In this document: one piece after another, positions 21,654 to 33,271 of the stretch
Layout: every line of letters begins with the position of its first letter
Numbering within the stretch: the first letter of the stretch is position 1
Origin: Blepharisma japonicum
Lineage: Eukaryota > Ciliophora > Heterotrichea > Heterotrichida > Blepharismidae
Length of the DNA stretch: 64,000 nucleotides
Direction of reading: 5' to 3'
NCBI GenBank assembly: GCA_949751835.1
Contig: CATKHK010000101.1
Span: 84,841 to 148,840, forward strand
Made by a program: the position numbers and the translations under genes
The notes under the pieces: model-generated
The model's database searches: none
Seen by the model: the letters and a program-made list of their open reading frames with translations, nothing else
Told to the model about the DNA's origin: nothing

Positions 21654-23570
21654 ATGAAGCTCTCCTCATTCCTATTTTTATATAGCATAGCTCAGGCAGC
21701 CTTAATAGAATGCCAAAACGAATGGGAATTAGCTTTTAATAGTAATGAAGCCGATTCCTCATCAAAATACTCCAAAATGATTGCTTTTTCCGGCTTTGAA
21801 ATCGACAGTTTTGGAAAATATCGTGAGTGTATATCAACGCCTGACCTCCAATATACAGTGATTAGGCTTACTGAGACCCCAACAAAGCTCATGACCTTGT
21901 GCAGTCCAAAGATCTGTGAAGTAGAGGACTACTATACGATTTTGCAAAATAATTCAACAATATATCCATACAAAATTAACGAAGTTATTCAATCTCAAAA
22001 AGAAAAGTTTCGCTTGCTTGCACCACTTGTATGGATTTCAAGAGAATTTAATGATATTTATTCAGATATCCCTACAGTTATTATGATTATTTTCATAATT
22101 TCAATAATCGTAATATCCTTATATGCTTCTATTAAAGACTACCAGTTATCTAGCAAAGAAAAGCCTTCAACTGTTTTAAAATATTTATTATGTTTTTCTC
22201 TTCTTCGCAATTTAAAAATGCTTCTTAGAAGCAGAAGCAGAGACAAGCTAGGTCAAAAAGATTCTTTAGAGTTGCTAAATGGGTTAAGAGTTTTGGCAAA
22301 TGCGTGGATTATCTTATATCACACAATACGCTATATATGGGTGGGTGGTGTTATTTCCAACACAAAAGAATTTGCAGGAAATGTAAGTCCCAAAACTATG
22401 ATAGTTGTTGATGCTTTGTTCGCTGTTGATATTTTCTTTTGGATTGCAGGATTTTTATTAGCCTTTTTACTGCTCAGTGAGCTTCATAAGACAAAAAAAA
22501 TGGATTGAAAAATGGTTTATGTCCATCGAATCTTAAGATATCTTCCATTGAATATCTTTATGATTTGGTTTATAATGTCCCTTTGGAAATATATGGGAGA
22601 AGGTCCACTTTGGAGCCTTGGGGAATATACATTTGAAGGATGTAAGGAAGTCTGGTGGTCACATATACTTTTTGTAAGTAACTTTTACCCACATGGATGG
22701 GGAAATTACTGTTCAGGTCCTTCTTGGTCGATTACTGTCGATATGCAATTCTTTATACTCACTATCCCTATTATATACATTTATACAAAAAATAGGAAAA
22801 TGGGATGGCTTTGCTTGATTTCTTATGTTTTGATTTCTGTCTTAAGTTCTGGCTATATTACATATGCATTGGATATGAACGCAGTGAATGGGGCACATGG
22901 GAATCATGATAAATGGTCATATTATTATTACAATAAGCCATACTGCAGAATTGCGCCATATGCTATTGGCACTCTAACTGCTTTTATTGTCTTTTCTTAT
23001 AGAAAGAATAGAGAAAACGGAAGTATTTATGATGAATACGCAGTTTCTATAGCAAAGACAATTAATAATAAAGTTTGGAGATACACTACTGCACTTGTTG
23101 GACTTTTATTAAATGCATTAGTTTTAATAGGCCTTTACGATACTTATAGATTTCCTGGAGAAAATAATGAATATCCATATTGAAATAAGTGGCAAAATAT
23201 TGCTTACGTTGCATTAGCTAAGCCTTTATTTGGATTCTCACTCAGCTGTATTTTTCTACCAGCATTTTTAGGCTACTTTAAATTTATCACAAAATTCCTC
23301 TCGTTAGATTTCTGGGCACCATTAGAAAGATTAACATTCTCTGTTTATATGGTTCATTATTTAGTCATGTTTTATTATTACAGACAACAGACTGAAGCCT
23401 ATTATATTAACGATAAAACAATAAATGCAAACTTTATGAGCTTTATGATGATTTCTTATATAATTGCAATACCTCTTGCAATTTTGATTGAAATGCCTTT
23501 CAATTCATTGGAAAAAACATATTTCTCAAAAGAAACGCCTCAAGTTCCAACTAATAAAAAGGCAGAATAA
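21654..23570 (+). CDS. NRF-6/acyltransferase-3 family multi-pass membrane protein, 638 aa
   Basis: The start at 21654 gives the signal peptide MKLSSFLFLYSIAQAA. An extracellular Cys-containing NRF-type N-terminal region follows (CQNEWELAF ... CSPKICEVEDYY). About ten or more transmembrane segments make up the acyltransferase-3 domain. LLNGLRVLANAWIILYHTIR carries the conserved Arg and His of the family's first transmembrane block. Two in-frame TGA codons (22506-22508 and 23181-23183) encode Trp. Relatives in worms and insects (NRF-6) affect lipid or drug transport; bacterial relatives O-acylate surface glycans. The substrate here is unknown. Confidence 0.88.
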
Positions 23571-24394
23571 TTTCATTTATTAAGAAACTAAATTAAGAAA
23601 TTTTATTAAAAATTAAATATAACCAAATCTTTATGGATAGCCAAAATCAATTTGGCCTTGGCATTGTTTAGAAGACAAATTTAGGATAGTTAATTTGTGC
23701 TTTTATTGATTTTAAACAATTTCTTGGAATGTGAATATGAATATGCTTGAGAATTACCTACGGAAATTCAATTTGGCTATGAAACGAATAGCCGGAAGCA
23801 AGATATAAGAGCGATTTAACGATATCGATTTTTTATTGAATAGAAAATACCGCAGCGCTGCAACTAAAAAAATTGTTCCAAACTCAAGTCTTTTAGTAAT
23901 ATTTTGAAAAAATTATAGCCTAGTGTAAAGTTTAATAAAGTTCTCAATTTTGAGCGGAGCTGAAAAGTTAATATATGAAATGTTCTTAATGATAAAAAAT
24001 TTAATATTTAATAATTTGAATTATTTTAATTTTTTATTTTATTATAAAATGGTAACCGCTTTCAAATGAATTTGAGATTAGCAGCTTAATAAGATTCAAG
24101 CCTGTTCTCTTTATATATATAAATTTCAGATTATTTTCTATATTAAAAGCCTAATCATTGAATTTTTATATAGTAATTAATTATTAATTGATAACCTTTA
24201 TATTCTTAATTGAAATAATTCAATAATGCCCATTATTTTAAAATATCCACTCTTTGCATAATTTATTACAAAATTAGTATATAAAATTAAAAAATTTAAT
24301 AATAATAATTTTCTACACAGAGCTTTTTAGCCAATTTAATCCAAGAATCCTTTAAATCTTAAATAATTCACCTATTTTGATATTATTAAATATA
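23571..24394. other. long spacer, no gene found
   Basis: About 820 bases. The block of about 23640-23950 is less AT-rich and more complex than the rest, but on both strands it gives only short frames (at most about 25 codons), with or without TGA as Trp. An undetected non-coding RNA or a decayed gene cannot be excluded. Confidence 0.45.
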
Positions 24395-26545
24395 ATGCTA
24401 AAGGATTACGATAAATGGTGGGAAGAAGAGGTCAACGAACGATATACAGTCTTCAAAAAATATTTATTAGGAACATTTTGATTAATAGCTATTGGTTGGG
24501 GAACTTATGTGGTTCTTAATCCAGAAAATTTGAGAATTTTCTGGGATATGACACCTCATGTTATGGTCAATTGAGGAATGGTATGGCTATCAAGAATAAT
24601 TGACAAAAAAGGAACTTATGAAAAATCTGCATACTCAGTATTTCATACAGAATATTCGTGTATTATCCTTTGGTATTTATCAATAACCCAATTAAAGAAT
24701 TATTTAGTTTTATGCGAGATTCTGTCAGGTATTTATATCAATGCATTTGAGCTTGCATTTATTCAAAGAGCATGGCTTAGAAATTTAATTATCGCGAAAC
24801 ACATGATTATGTGGCATTACATTAAATATTTTACAGGGGAATTGATATTAGATGCTGATATTACTCCTCACACTATAGCAGCAATCTGTTTCCTGCTTTA
24901 TAATTTTATTTCTTATTATCAAATATTAACATCGTATGAGAGGTACCTTAACCGGATACAAAAGAATTCTGCAGAGAGTCATCTAGAAGTAATAATAAGC
25001 GCGTTCCCTGATGGAATTCTAATCTTATCAGATTTATTTTCAGTAGAATACATTAACTCCAATTTGACTTCTTTATTGAACTGTTCCTCTGAAGAAATTA
25101 AAGATATACTTATAAATATAAAATATTGCGAAGGCAAAAAATATTCCAATGTATCAGAATCGAGCAATTTATTTGATGACATCGAAATAATGCTTAAACA
25201 AGATTTAAGTCAACCAATAATGCTTGGTGTATCAGTATGCAATGGAAATAATATTGAGTGGAAAGGATGCAAAATAAGATGAGGTGAAAAAAATGCTCTC
25301 TCTTTAACTGCTAGAAACGTGAATCATATAATTCAGCTTGAACAGTCCATTTCTGACAGTAAGCTTAAAACTGTTTTACTAAGATCTGTTTCTCATGAAT
25401 TGAGAACACCTCTAAACGTTATTTCGTTTATTGCTGACGAGCTCTCTCAAAACCTTGACTCATATTCAATAGAGATATCAAAAGAAAAGTTAAGAATGAT
25501 ATCAATTTCAACTAAACTTTTATTGACTCTTGTAAATGATTTATTGGATTATTCAAGAATGCTAGCAGGGGTTTTCTCAGTACACAAGTCAAGATTCTTT
25601 TTGAAAGATTTGATTCAAAATGCTATGGATTTAATTAGTATTCAGGCTAATAGAAAAAATTTATTATTATCGTTTCAGATAGATCCACTGCTACCCAAAT
25701 ATATATATTCAGATCCCTTCAGGTTAAGCCAGATTCTTTTAAACTTTTTATCCAATGCTTTAAAGTTTACCTTAAAAGGATCAATTCAAGTAATTTGTGT
25801 GTCAACAATCACAAACAAATTGAAAATTATAATAAAAGACACAGGCTTAGGTATTGACAGCACAAAGCTTAGCACTTTATTTAATGAATTCAATACCGTT
25901 TCAAACCAAAATCTTAATCCTCAAGGCTGTGGACTTGGATTACATATTTCTAAAATGATTTTAAAAGAGCTTGGTAATGATATAATCTCAGTAGAATCTA
26001 AAGTTAATGTTGGTACAACTTTTTCTTTTACTATTGACATTGCAGAAAGCGCTGGAAACTCTTGATCGGATTCTTCTAATCTCATTATGAATATTTCTGA
26101 AGACTTTGATGGCTTAGGGAAAATTTTTTCAAATTATGATGTGAAAAAAGTGTCTCGCCGCCAAGTGCTCATAGTAGATGACAATGATTTCAACAGAATT
26201 GTACTCGCAACAGTATTAAGCAAAAATGGGATCACCTTTACAGAAGCTTGCACAGGAAGAGAAGCGATAAGCTATATTGCTTCTCAAGATATCAAAGGAA
26301 CCCCATATAATCTTGTGATTATGGATGGGGACATGCCTGAAATGACGGGCTGAGAAGCAACTCGGGAAATTGTAAAAATGAAAAGTAATGGAAAACTTTC
26401 ACATATACCTGTCGTTATTGGATATACTGCATACAGCTCAGAAGAGGATCTAAAGAGGTGTATAGATAGTGGAATGGTGGAGTGCTTGACAAAGCCATGT
26501 GATCCAGAGCTTTTGCTTTCAACAATTAATAAATATATTAGTTAA
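24395..26545 (+). CDS. hybrid sensor histidine kinase (paralogue 1), 716 aa
   Basis: Continuous from ATG 24395 to TAA 26543-26545 through several TGA (Trp) codons. The order is: short cytosolic KWWEEEVN motif, a membrane domain of about six segments (about 25-195) containing KHMIMWHYIKYF, a PAS-like domain (AFPDGILILSD ... CEGKKYSNVS), HisKA (SVSHELRTPLN, phospho-acceptor about H334), HATPase (LSQILLNFLSNALKFT; DTGLGID; GCGLGLHIS), then a receiver domain (VLIVDDNDFNR; phospho-Asp about D644 in VIMDGDMPEMTG; TKPC Lys). It would autophosphorylate on His and pass phosphate to its own receiver. No HPt domain is present. It shares this architecture with the genes at 29490 and 35104. The sensed signal is unknown. 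Confidence 0.93.
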
Positions 26546-26906
26546 TTTTGTATAAATATGGTTTGATATTAGATTTATTATTGATAATTTAGAAGGGATC
26601 TAAATAATTAATAATAGTGCAATATAATAATATGATTTTTAAAAAATATATGTATGCTTATCCTCTATGCGTGACGTCTTGAGTACTAAGATCTATTAAG
26701 AATCTCTATGCATAAATATAAATAGTTAACATTATAGCTAAAGATAGACATTAAATCAAAAAAAATCAATCATAAATAGCTATTTTATTTTAATCAATTT
26801 TTTAATTTTGCATCTTTTTAAATGCTTAAAGCCATTGATATTATCATTTAATGCTAGTTAAATGCAATCACATCTGATTTTATTCTTATATTAAATCAAA
26901 ACCAAA
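26546..26906. other. AT-rich spacer between converging genes
   Basis: About 360 AT-rich bases. Nothing was recognised. Confidence 0.5.
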
Positions 26907-29084
26907 TTAAAATTCATCTGTGGGGCTCATTGCTTCACAAAACGATCCATTTCTAGGCAGCCTTATTCTCCTGGCCAGTAAAGCTTCCCAATCTAATTTT
27001 CTGAAGAATGGGTGTCTTTTAATTTGAGAAATTTGAGGCCTCTTAGCTGGATCCCTGTTCATTACTTGAGTTATCAAATCTCTTGCAGTTGTGCTTACAT
27101 GAGACGGAAAAGACAATCTCGCTTGCTTTATGCTTTGGAACAACACATCAATATCTTGGGAATAATAAGGAGGAGCTCCCGTTAAGAGTTCATACAATAA
27201 TGGTCCAATTCCATAAATATCTGAAGCCTTACTTGCTCCTTTTTTAGCTACAATTTCAGGTGGCAAATATGCAGGAGATCCTGCCATTGTCATTGCAGGG
27301 TTGTCTTTGCTTACGTTTTCTTTTGCAAGGCCAAAGTCTGCAAGTTTTGCATGCCCAGAGCTGTCAATTAACACATTGGCAGGCTTAAGATCTCTATAGA
27401 TAATTTCAAGCGAATGTAAATATTCTAAAGCTAGAATGACTTCAGCTAAATAAAACTTGGCAATATTTTCTTCGATTATTTTATTTGACTCTAATAATCC
27501 TAATAAATCTCCATTAGGACAATATTCTAGTATCAAGTATAAGTATTGAGTTGTCTGAAATGCATAATATAAAGTGACTATAAACGGGTGCTTTAATTGC
27601 TTCATAATTTTGCATTCACTAATGGCATATTTTAGCTGTTTTTGTCTTTGCAGATTAGCTTTGCTTAACGATTTCATAGCATATTCTTGCTGGTCTCCAT
27701 TTCTCTTTTGGACTTTATAAACAGTGCCGAATGATCCACTTCCTATTTGGTCTAGAATCGTGAAACTATTGAAGTTTATTACTTCATCATTTACCAAGAC
27801 AGAAGGATTTTCACTGCTTACTGTTTCATCTTCAGCAACATCTGAAGCAATGCTTTCAGTGTTTTTCTTAAGCACAGAATCTTTAGATCGGTGAACCAAA
27901 CAATAGCTGACCCCTTGTTTAATCCTATTGACCCATTCTTTAGTCAAATCTTGATGCTTTGTATAGTATTTATAAGAGTTTCTTGCTGTCTCAATACTGA
28001 AAAAGAACTGCGTCTTGTTTCCGCCAATTACTCTGACATCTTGGACATCTGAAAGATTAATAATACACTCTGGCTCGACCTTATCTAAAAAATCTTCTTT
28101 ATAAGTGTACCTATCCAATGCACCTTTATCAAGATCCATATAAAGAAAAACAAGCCTATCATGAATAAATAGTGAGCCAGTCATCCAAATTTCTCCACAA
28201 AATGGAGGCGGTGTTTCAGACTCCTGCTGATATTTTCGTAATTGGCATTCGCCAAGATAAACTGGGAGTAATGTTAAAATTTCATGGTCTTTTGCTAATT
28301 CAATAGGTGTTTTTCCTCTTGGATCTTCAAGGGACATGCAGGCATTGGCTTTTAATAAAGTCTTTGCAATATCAGCATGTCCTCTTTCGCAAGCCAGATG
28401 AAGGCCTGTTCCTCTAAATTTAGTCATTTTATCTAGCTGCAAATTGGGGTGTTCCATTAATGCTTCTACACAATCAGTATGCCCTTGGAAACAGCAGAGT
28501 TGAAGAGGAGTCCATTCGTCTATTGTCACCTTATTAGAGTTCACTCTTCGGCCTACTAAATATGAAATAATTGCACTGTTGCCATAACTGCAAGCATAAT
28601 GAATCGGTGCTCATAGACATGGCTGTGCTTGGTTGAGCAAATCTTCATCATCAGGAGACTCAGATTCATAAATTTCAACTGTTCTCATAAGTTCGGAAAG
28701 ATTTCCAGTCTTGCACGCGTCTATGGCTTTTTCTAAAGGTCCATATTCTCTTGTAATTGGGAGATAGTTTTCAAAGCCTAAACTTTCCATATATGTAGAA
28801 CCACGGTTTAATTTGCGTTTGTTAGGCGATGGGCAACTGAATTCAAGCTGTTTTACTTCTATTTTAGAGTTTGGCTCAAGATGATAGAAACTTATTGGCC
28901 AGCTATCGCTCATCAATATTTTTATTCCACAGATTTCTGTGATTAAATTGATTTTTACTTGTACAGGACCCATCAAACTTATAATGGTTTTTTTAAGTTG
29001 CGAAATTTCTTGGTGAGGATCAACATCTATAACGAATTGGTTTCTTTTTGAACGTTTACTTGAATATTTCACCAATATTTTCAT
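26907..29084 (-). CDS. ubiquitin-like/ankyrin/PH/AGC-type protein kinase fusion, 725 aa
   Basis: ATG 29084 to TAA 26907, joined across one TGA (Trp) at 28611-28613. Residues 1-80 look like a beta-grasp, ubiquitin-like fold (inference). Ankyrin repeats span about 110-280 (APIHYACSYGN, TPLQLCCFQGHTDCVEAL, TGLHLACERGHADIAKTL). A PH-like domain covers about 295-395, ending in the helix KEWVNRIKQGV. The kinase domain spans about 440-705: GSGSFGTVYKV, Lys in YAMKSL (about 471), YRDLKPANV, DFGLA and SPAYLPPE. Subdomain IX reads SDIYGIGPLLYE rather than the usual DxWxxG. This combination would allow phosphoinositide recruitment plus protein binding. It sits between histidine-kinase paralogues 1 and 2. 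Confidence 0.9.
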
Positions 29085-29489
29085 TTTGATAAAGGAACGT
29101 CATATTGAAATACAAAAATTAATAGTAATTTTTTGAAAAATTTAGCTTTATAATGCTCATGAAATTTGTTAAGCTAATTTATTAAAAAAATTGGCTAAAG
29201 AATATTTTAATTTTCATGTAGGAAATTTTATTATATTAATCTTATAGTCTAATATTTTATTGATTAAATGGCATCACCAAAGGAAAATCTATTAGATTCG
29301 CGAACGGCAGTTATAATCATAACTGTTAACTAATTTTCTCATTTTTGCAATTATTAGACTTGCTGAATAAATCATTATATTAAAATATAATGCATTGCCA
29401 CAAATACTTATTACTTTATTAATGCTTTATAAAGTTTTTTTATGCTGTTGCATTTCTTACCATAACTACTTAAAATTATGCACTTATAA
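29085..29489. other. AT-rich spacer between divergent kinases
   Basis: About 400 AT-rich bases. A 20-residue ATG-started frame at about 29268 is the longest; it is probably chance. Confidence 0.5.
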
Positions 29490-31625
29490 ATGGGAGAGAG
29501 CTCTTATAACCTTTGGTGGGAAGAAGAAGTCAACCAGAAATTCCCAATCTTCAAAAAATATTTGGAATCTGCCAGGCGATATTTCACGATTTTTTGAATC
29601 ACATACCTCATAATAACTCCTGAAAATTTATCTGTATTTATCAAAACCTTGCCTTACACAATAACTCACTATACAATTTCTTTCGCTGTTAGCCTTCTAG
29701 AACATAAAAGTCCAGCCAAAAAATTTTGGTTCCCAGTGCTTTATGTCGAATATTGTCAAGCGGCGTTATGGGTCTATTCTTTAAGTTTTTGCTCAAGCCA
29801 CCCTATATTATTCGAAATGCTTGGGAGTTTGCTGATGGGATACTTTGAGCTTCCATTCATAAAAAACAAGTTTATCACAAATTTAATATTGATTAAGCAT
29901 GTTATATTATGGCACTATTACAAGTATTTTTCTGGAGATTATAATGATAGCGAAGATATGATTGGTCATATTGTAGGATTTTTGCATATTCTTGTATATA
30001 ACTATATCTTACACCAAACTGCTCAGGCAGCCCATGAGAAATATCTTTATAGGAAAGGGAAAGAAAAAGCTGAAAATCAGTTAGAAGTGATTATTAACGC
30101 CTTTCCTGATGGATTTTTTGTTATTTCAGAAGGCAATGCTATTGAGTATGCAAATACAAAAATGCTTAGTTTATTATCATGCAGCCAACATGAGCTGCTG
30201 CAAATTCTTTCTTCAATTATTTTTTGTCCAGGTAAAAAGTACAGCAATCTCTCACAAGCCGAATCCTTAGCAGACCACATGCATGCAATGTTTGATTTGG
30301 AATTTAACCTTGAGATAATGCTTGGAATATCAATATCCAGCAATATTAATCTTGAATGAAAAGGGTCCAAAATTTTATGGGAAAGTAAACCAGCACTATT
30401 AATTACTGCAAGAAATGCAAATAATATTATACAACTCGAACGGACTATTGCTGAAGATAAATTTAAAACTGTGCTTTTGAGGACTGTTTCCCATGAACTT
30501 CGAACGCCGTTAAATGCAATTGCATTATTAACAGAAGAGTTAAGCCAAGAGCCAAGCACTTCTGAAATTTGTAAGGATAAGCTGAGCATGATTTCTGTGT
30601 CTACAAGGTTGCTCTTAACCCTAGTTAGTGATTTACTTGATTTTTCAAGAATGCTTGCAGGAGTATTTTCAGTCCAAAAATCTTGGTTTTCTTTACAAGA
30701 AGCAGTCAAAGGGGCATGTGACCTTATACATATCCAAGCTAAAAAGAAAAATATTGCTTTAGTTATGAGAATTGATCCTTCTCTTCCCAGAATTGTATAT
30801 TCGGATCCGCTCAGGCTTAGTCAAGTATTATTGAATCTATTAAGCAATGCACTTAAATTTACAATGAGTGGCTTTATTGAAATTATTTGTTTACTTGATA
30901 AGAAAAATCACTTGAAAATAATAGTCCAAGATTCAGGGATTGGAATAGATAAAGCGAGCATTGTCCATTTATTTGATGAGTTTTATACATCTTCATTGCA
31001 AGCAATCAACCCTCAAGGATGTGGCTTAGGGCTGCCAATTTCTAATAAAATAGTAAAAGAGCTTGGCAATGGTCACATAGAAGTGGAATCTGCTAAAGGA
31101 AAAGGGTCATCTTTTTCTTTTAGAATCTCGATTTTTGAAGACAGTCAAAACATAGATTCATTTCTTTCTGATACAGAAAATAATACTTGTGAAGAAATTA
31201 ATTTTCTGCAATTAAATACCTCGACAACTAATATTTCGAATCCTCAAGTCCTTATAGTGGATGATAATGATATGAACCGGGCTATTGTGTCATCATTACT
31301 TAGCCATAATAAAATAAATATATCTGAGGCATGCACTGGAAAACAGGCAATTAATATGATCATTCAGCAAGATCACAGCAAAAATCCTTTTAAGGTTATC
31401 ATTATGGATGGAGAAATGCCTGAGCTAGATGGATGGGAAACAACTAAAATGATTGTTGAATTAAAAAGAACTGGCGAAATTAAATTTATGCCAAATATCA
31501 TAGGATATACTGCATATAGCTCTGACGAAGATATAAAGATGTGCATTCAATGTGGTATGAAAGAATGCTTAACAAAGCCATGCACCTCTGAGGCATTGAT
31601 ATCAACAATTCTTAAATATTTGTAA
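29490..31625 (+). CDS. hybrid sensor histidine kinase (paralogue 2), 711 aa
   Basis: ATG 29490 gives MGESSYNLWWEEEVNQ, aligning with paralogue 1; an in-frame TAA lies just upstream. It has the same order: a multi-pass membrane domain with KHVILWHYYKYFSGD, a PAS-like domain (NAFPDGFFVISE ... CPGKKYSNLS), HisKA (TVSHELRTPLN, about H335), HATPase (NLLSNALKFT; DSGIGID; GCGLGLPIS), then a receiver (VLIVDDNDMNR; about D640 in IIMDGEMPELDGW; LTKPC). Two TGA codons encode Trp; the one at 30357-30359 aligns with TGG in both paralogues. The gene is probably intact and functional, because all catalytic residues are kept. Confidence 0.93.
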
Positions 31626-31743
31626 GTATGCTATTTTAACAATAAGCTTTTCATATGCTAAATGAAAATTAAAAATATAAAGAATTCAATTATATTGAAG
31701 GGCAGTTACACTTTACAACTTATTACTCATAATTCTTTATATA

Positions 31744-32454
31744 TTAATTTACATCTTTCATTCCATGTGTTTCCTCTGAAAGATCAAGCCTATGCACTTT
31801 TTTACTATGAAGCATATCTGACTCATTATGTCTCATAAAGTTGAAACGCTCATCATTTTCTTCAGTTATATGTGAAGGTCTCATATTATCTTCCTGTCTC
31901 ACATTATTATTATCCTTTGCCTCTGCAAGCTGTGAGAAATCAATCATTTTCAGTGCTGTAAGCTGTGCTTTTTGCTGGTTTTTCAGAAAAATGATAACTC
32001 TCAGAAACTGTAAAATGGTTCTCAAAATCATCGCGATTTCCCCGCCAATCCCACCGATGTCTTCATCAATGTCTGAATCCCACAAGCCTGCTCCAATTGC
32101 AGTTATGCATACAATAACAATTATTAAATCGAAAATATTGGAAAAAGACTTTCAATACGCATGACAGTTTTGAATATACATACGAACGAAAACTTCGAAG
32201 ACTACAAGTACTGTAACTAAGCCTTCAAGCAGCCAAAACCACATATTGTCTGGAAATCGGCATTTTGAAAGTAAAGTTCAAACGATGCCGATTCCACAGA
32301 GAATGATAACAATTATGTATCCAATTCTGGTATATTTTGAAAAGTAAGCTCTATTCATACACAGCTTACAGTGGTTTTGGCTGGTTTTTAAGAGTTGGTT
32401 TGTAGACAAGACGTCACTGGGACTGTAGAGGCCAAGATCTTTTCCATTGTTCAT
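31744..32454 (-). CDS. voltage-sensor-domain-only membrane protein, 236 aa
   Basis: ATG 32454 to TAA 31744 with two TGA (Trp59 and Trp101). There are four hydrophobic segments: S1 about 44-62, S2 about 71-92 (VVFEVFVRMY, acidic E87), S3 about 106-122 (SNIFDLIIVIV, D109) and S4 about 141-158 (MILRTILQFLRVIIFLK), with Arg145, Arg152 and Lys158. The S2-S3 spacing, with Trp and NxFD, is typical of cation-channel voltage sensors. No pore helices follow; instead there is a short, charged cytosolic tail. It may be an Hv1-like proton channel, or a sensor without its own pore, as in TMEM266. The S4 charge spacing is sparse, so voltage sensing is inference. Confidence 0.65.
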
Positions 32455-32803
32455 TTTATAAGTGAAAAGTCAACTGAGTCTTCTTATCCCACCAAAAAGA
32501 CAGCCGAAAGCTTTAGGAATAGCTGAGCACTGCGCATTTGCAGGTGAAAATTCTGCGGCTTAGGCTTAGCTATACGATATAGAAATTATAAAATTAAAGA
32601 ATCAGACTACGAACATTCATCAGTGTGCAGATGACCGTCGTGATAGTTTCATCAGAAATAAATATAAAAATCAGTTTAACTATGACTCTTGAGTACTTCC
32701 ATCGAGAAAACCTCTCAAGGCTCAGAAAATTCATCATGGAAATTTTTATTATGGTAATTATTTATCCATTTTACCCCTAACGTAATCATATTTAAATTAA
32801 TTT
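32455..32803. other. spacer between divergent genes with unexplained complexity
   Basis: About 350 bases between two divergent starts. Part of it (32465-32660) is GC-richer than most spacers. A plus-strand frame there is open for about 77 codons if TGA is Trp, but it has no ATG and no tiny intron linking it to one. The minus strand has a 46-residue ATG frame. No call is made. Confidence 0.4.
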
Positions 32804-33250
32804 ATGAGTTATTCAACTAAGCGAAGGGTTCAACGATCTACTATTGGCTTGCCTATAAACGACTTTTTAGAAAGTCTGGACACAAAATATGGCTCAGAAA
32901 TGACGCTTGACGACGTATTTGATGATTCCAGAGATTTCAGAGACCAATATCAAAGGGATTTTATGAAAAATTCAACCCCTATTAAAGAACCGACACCAGC
33001 AAAAATGTATAAAGAAAACTTATATGACACGTTAGGACTAACTCCATCTTGCACAGCCAAAGATATGAAAGCTGCTTATAGAAACTTGATTATGAGGATG
33101 CATCCAGATAAAGGAGGAGATGGTGGTGTGTTTAATAAAATTCAGCTTGCTTATAAAGTATTGTCAGATGAAGAGTCAAGAATGCTTTATGATGAGTTTG
33201 GCGAGAGCGCGATTGATATTATACAATCATTTAGCCAAAGGCTGTATTAA
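32804..33250 (+). CDS. J-domain (DnaJ-like) co-chaperone, 148 aa
   Basis: The C-terminal J domain spans about residues 71-135 (LYDTLGLTPSCTAKDMKAAY), with the HPD motif at 100-102, which stimulates Hsp70 ATPase. The N-terminal 70 residues are basic, then acidic (DDVFDDSRDF), and unique. There is no Gly/Phe-rich region, zinc finger or membrane segment, so it is a class III (type C) J protein. The Hsp70 partner and compartment are not evident. It ends 22 bases before the 3' end of the convergent MORN gene. Confidence 0.9.
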   Translation: MSYSTKRRVQRSTIGLPINDFLESLDTKYGSEMTLDDVFDDSRDFRDQYQRDFMKNSTPIKEPTPAKMYKENLYDTLGLTPSCTAKDMKAAYRNLIMRMHPDKGGDGGVFNKIQLAYKVLSDEESRMLYDEFGESAIDIIQSFSQRLY

Positions 33251-33271
33251 TTTATTTAAAAATATATTTAA

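Noticed and set aside
29268-29330. 20-residue ORF between two kinase genes
   Set aside because: Too short, with no adjoining tiny intron and no recognisable sequence.
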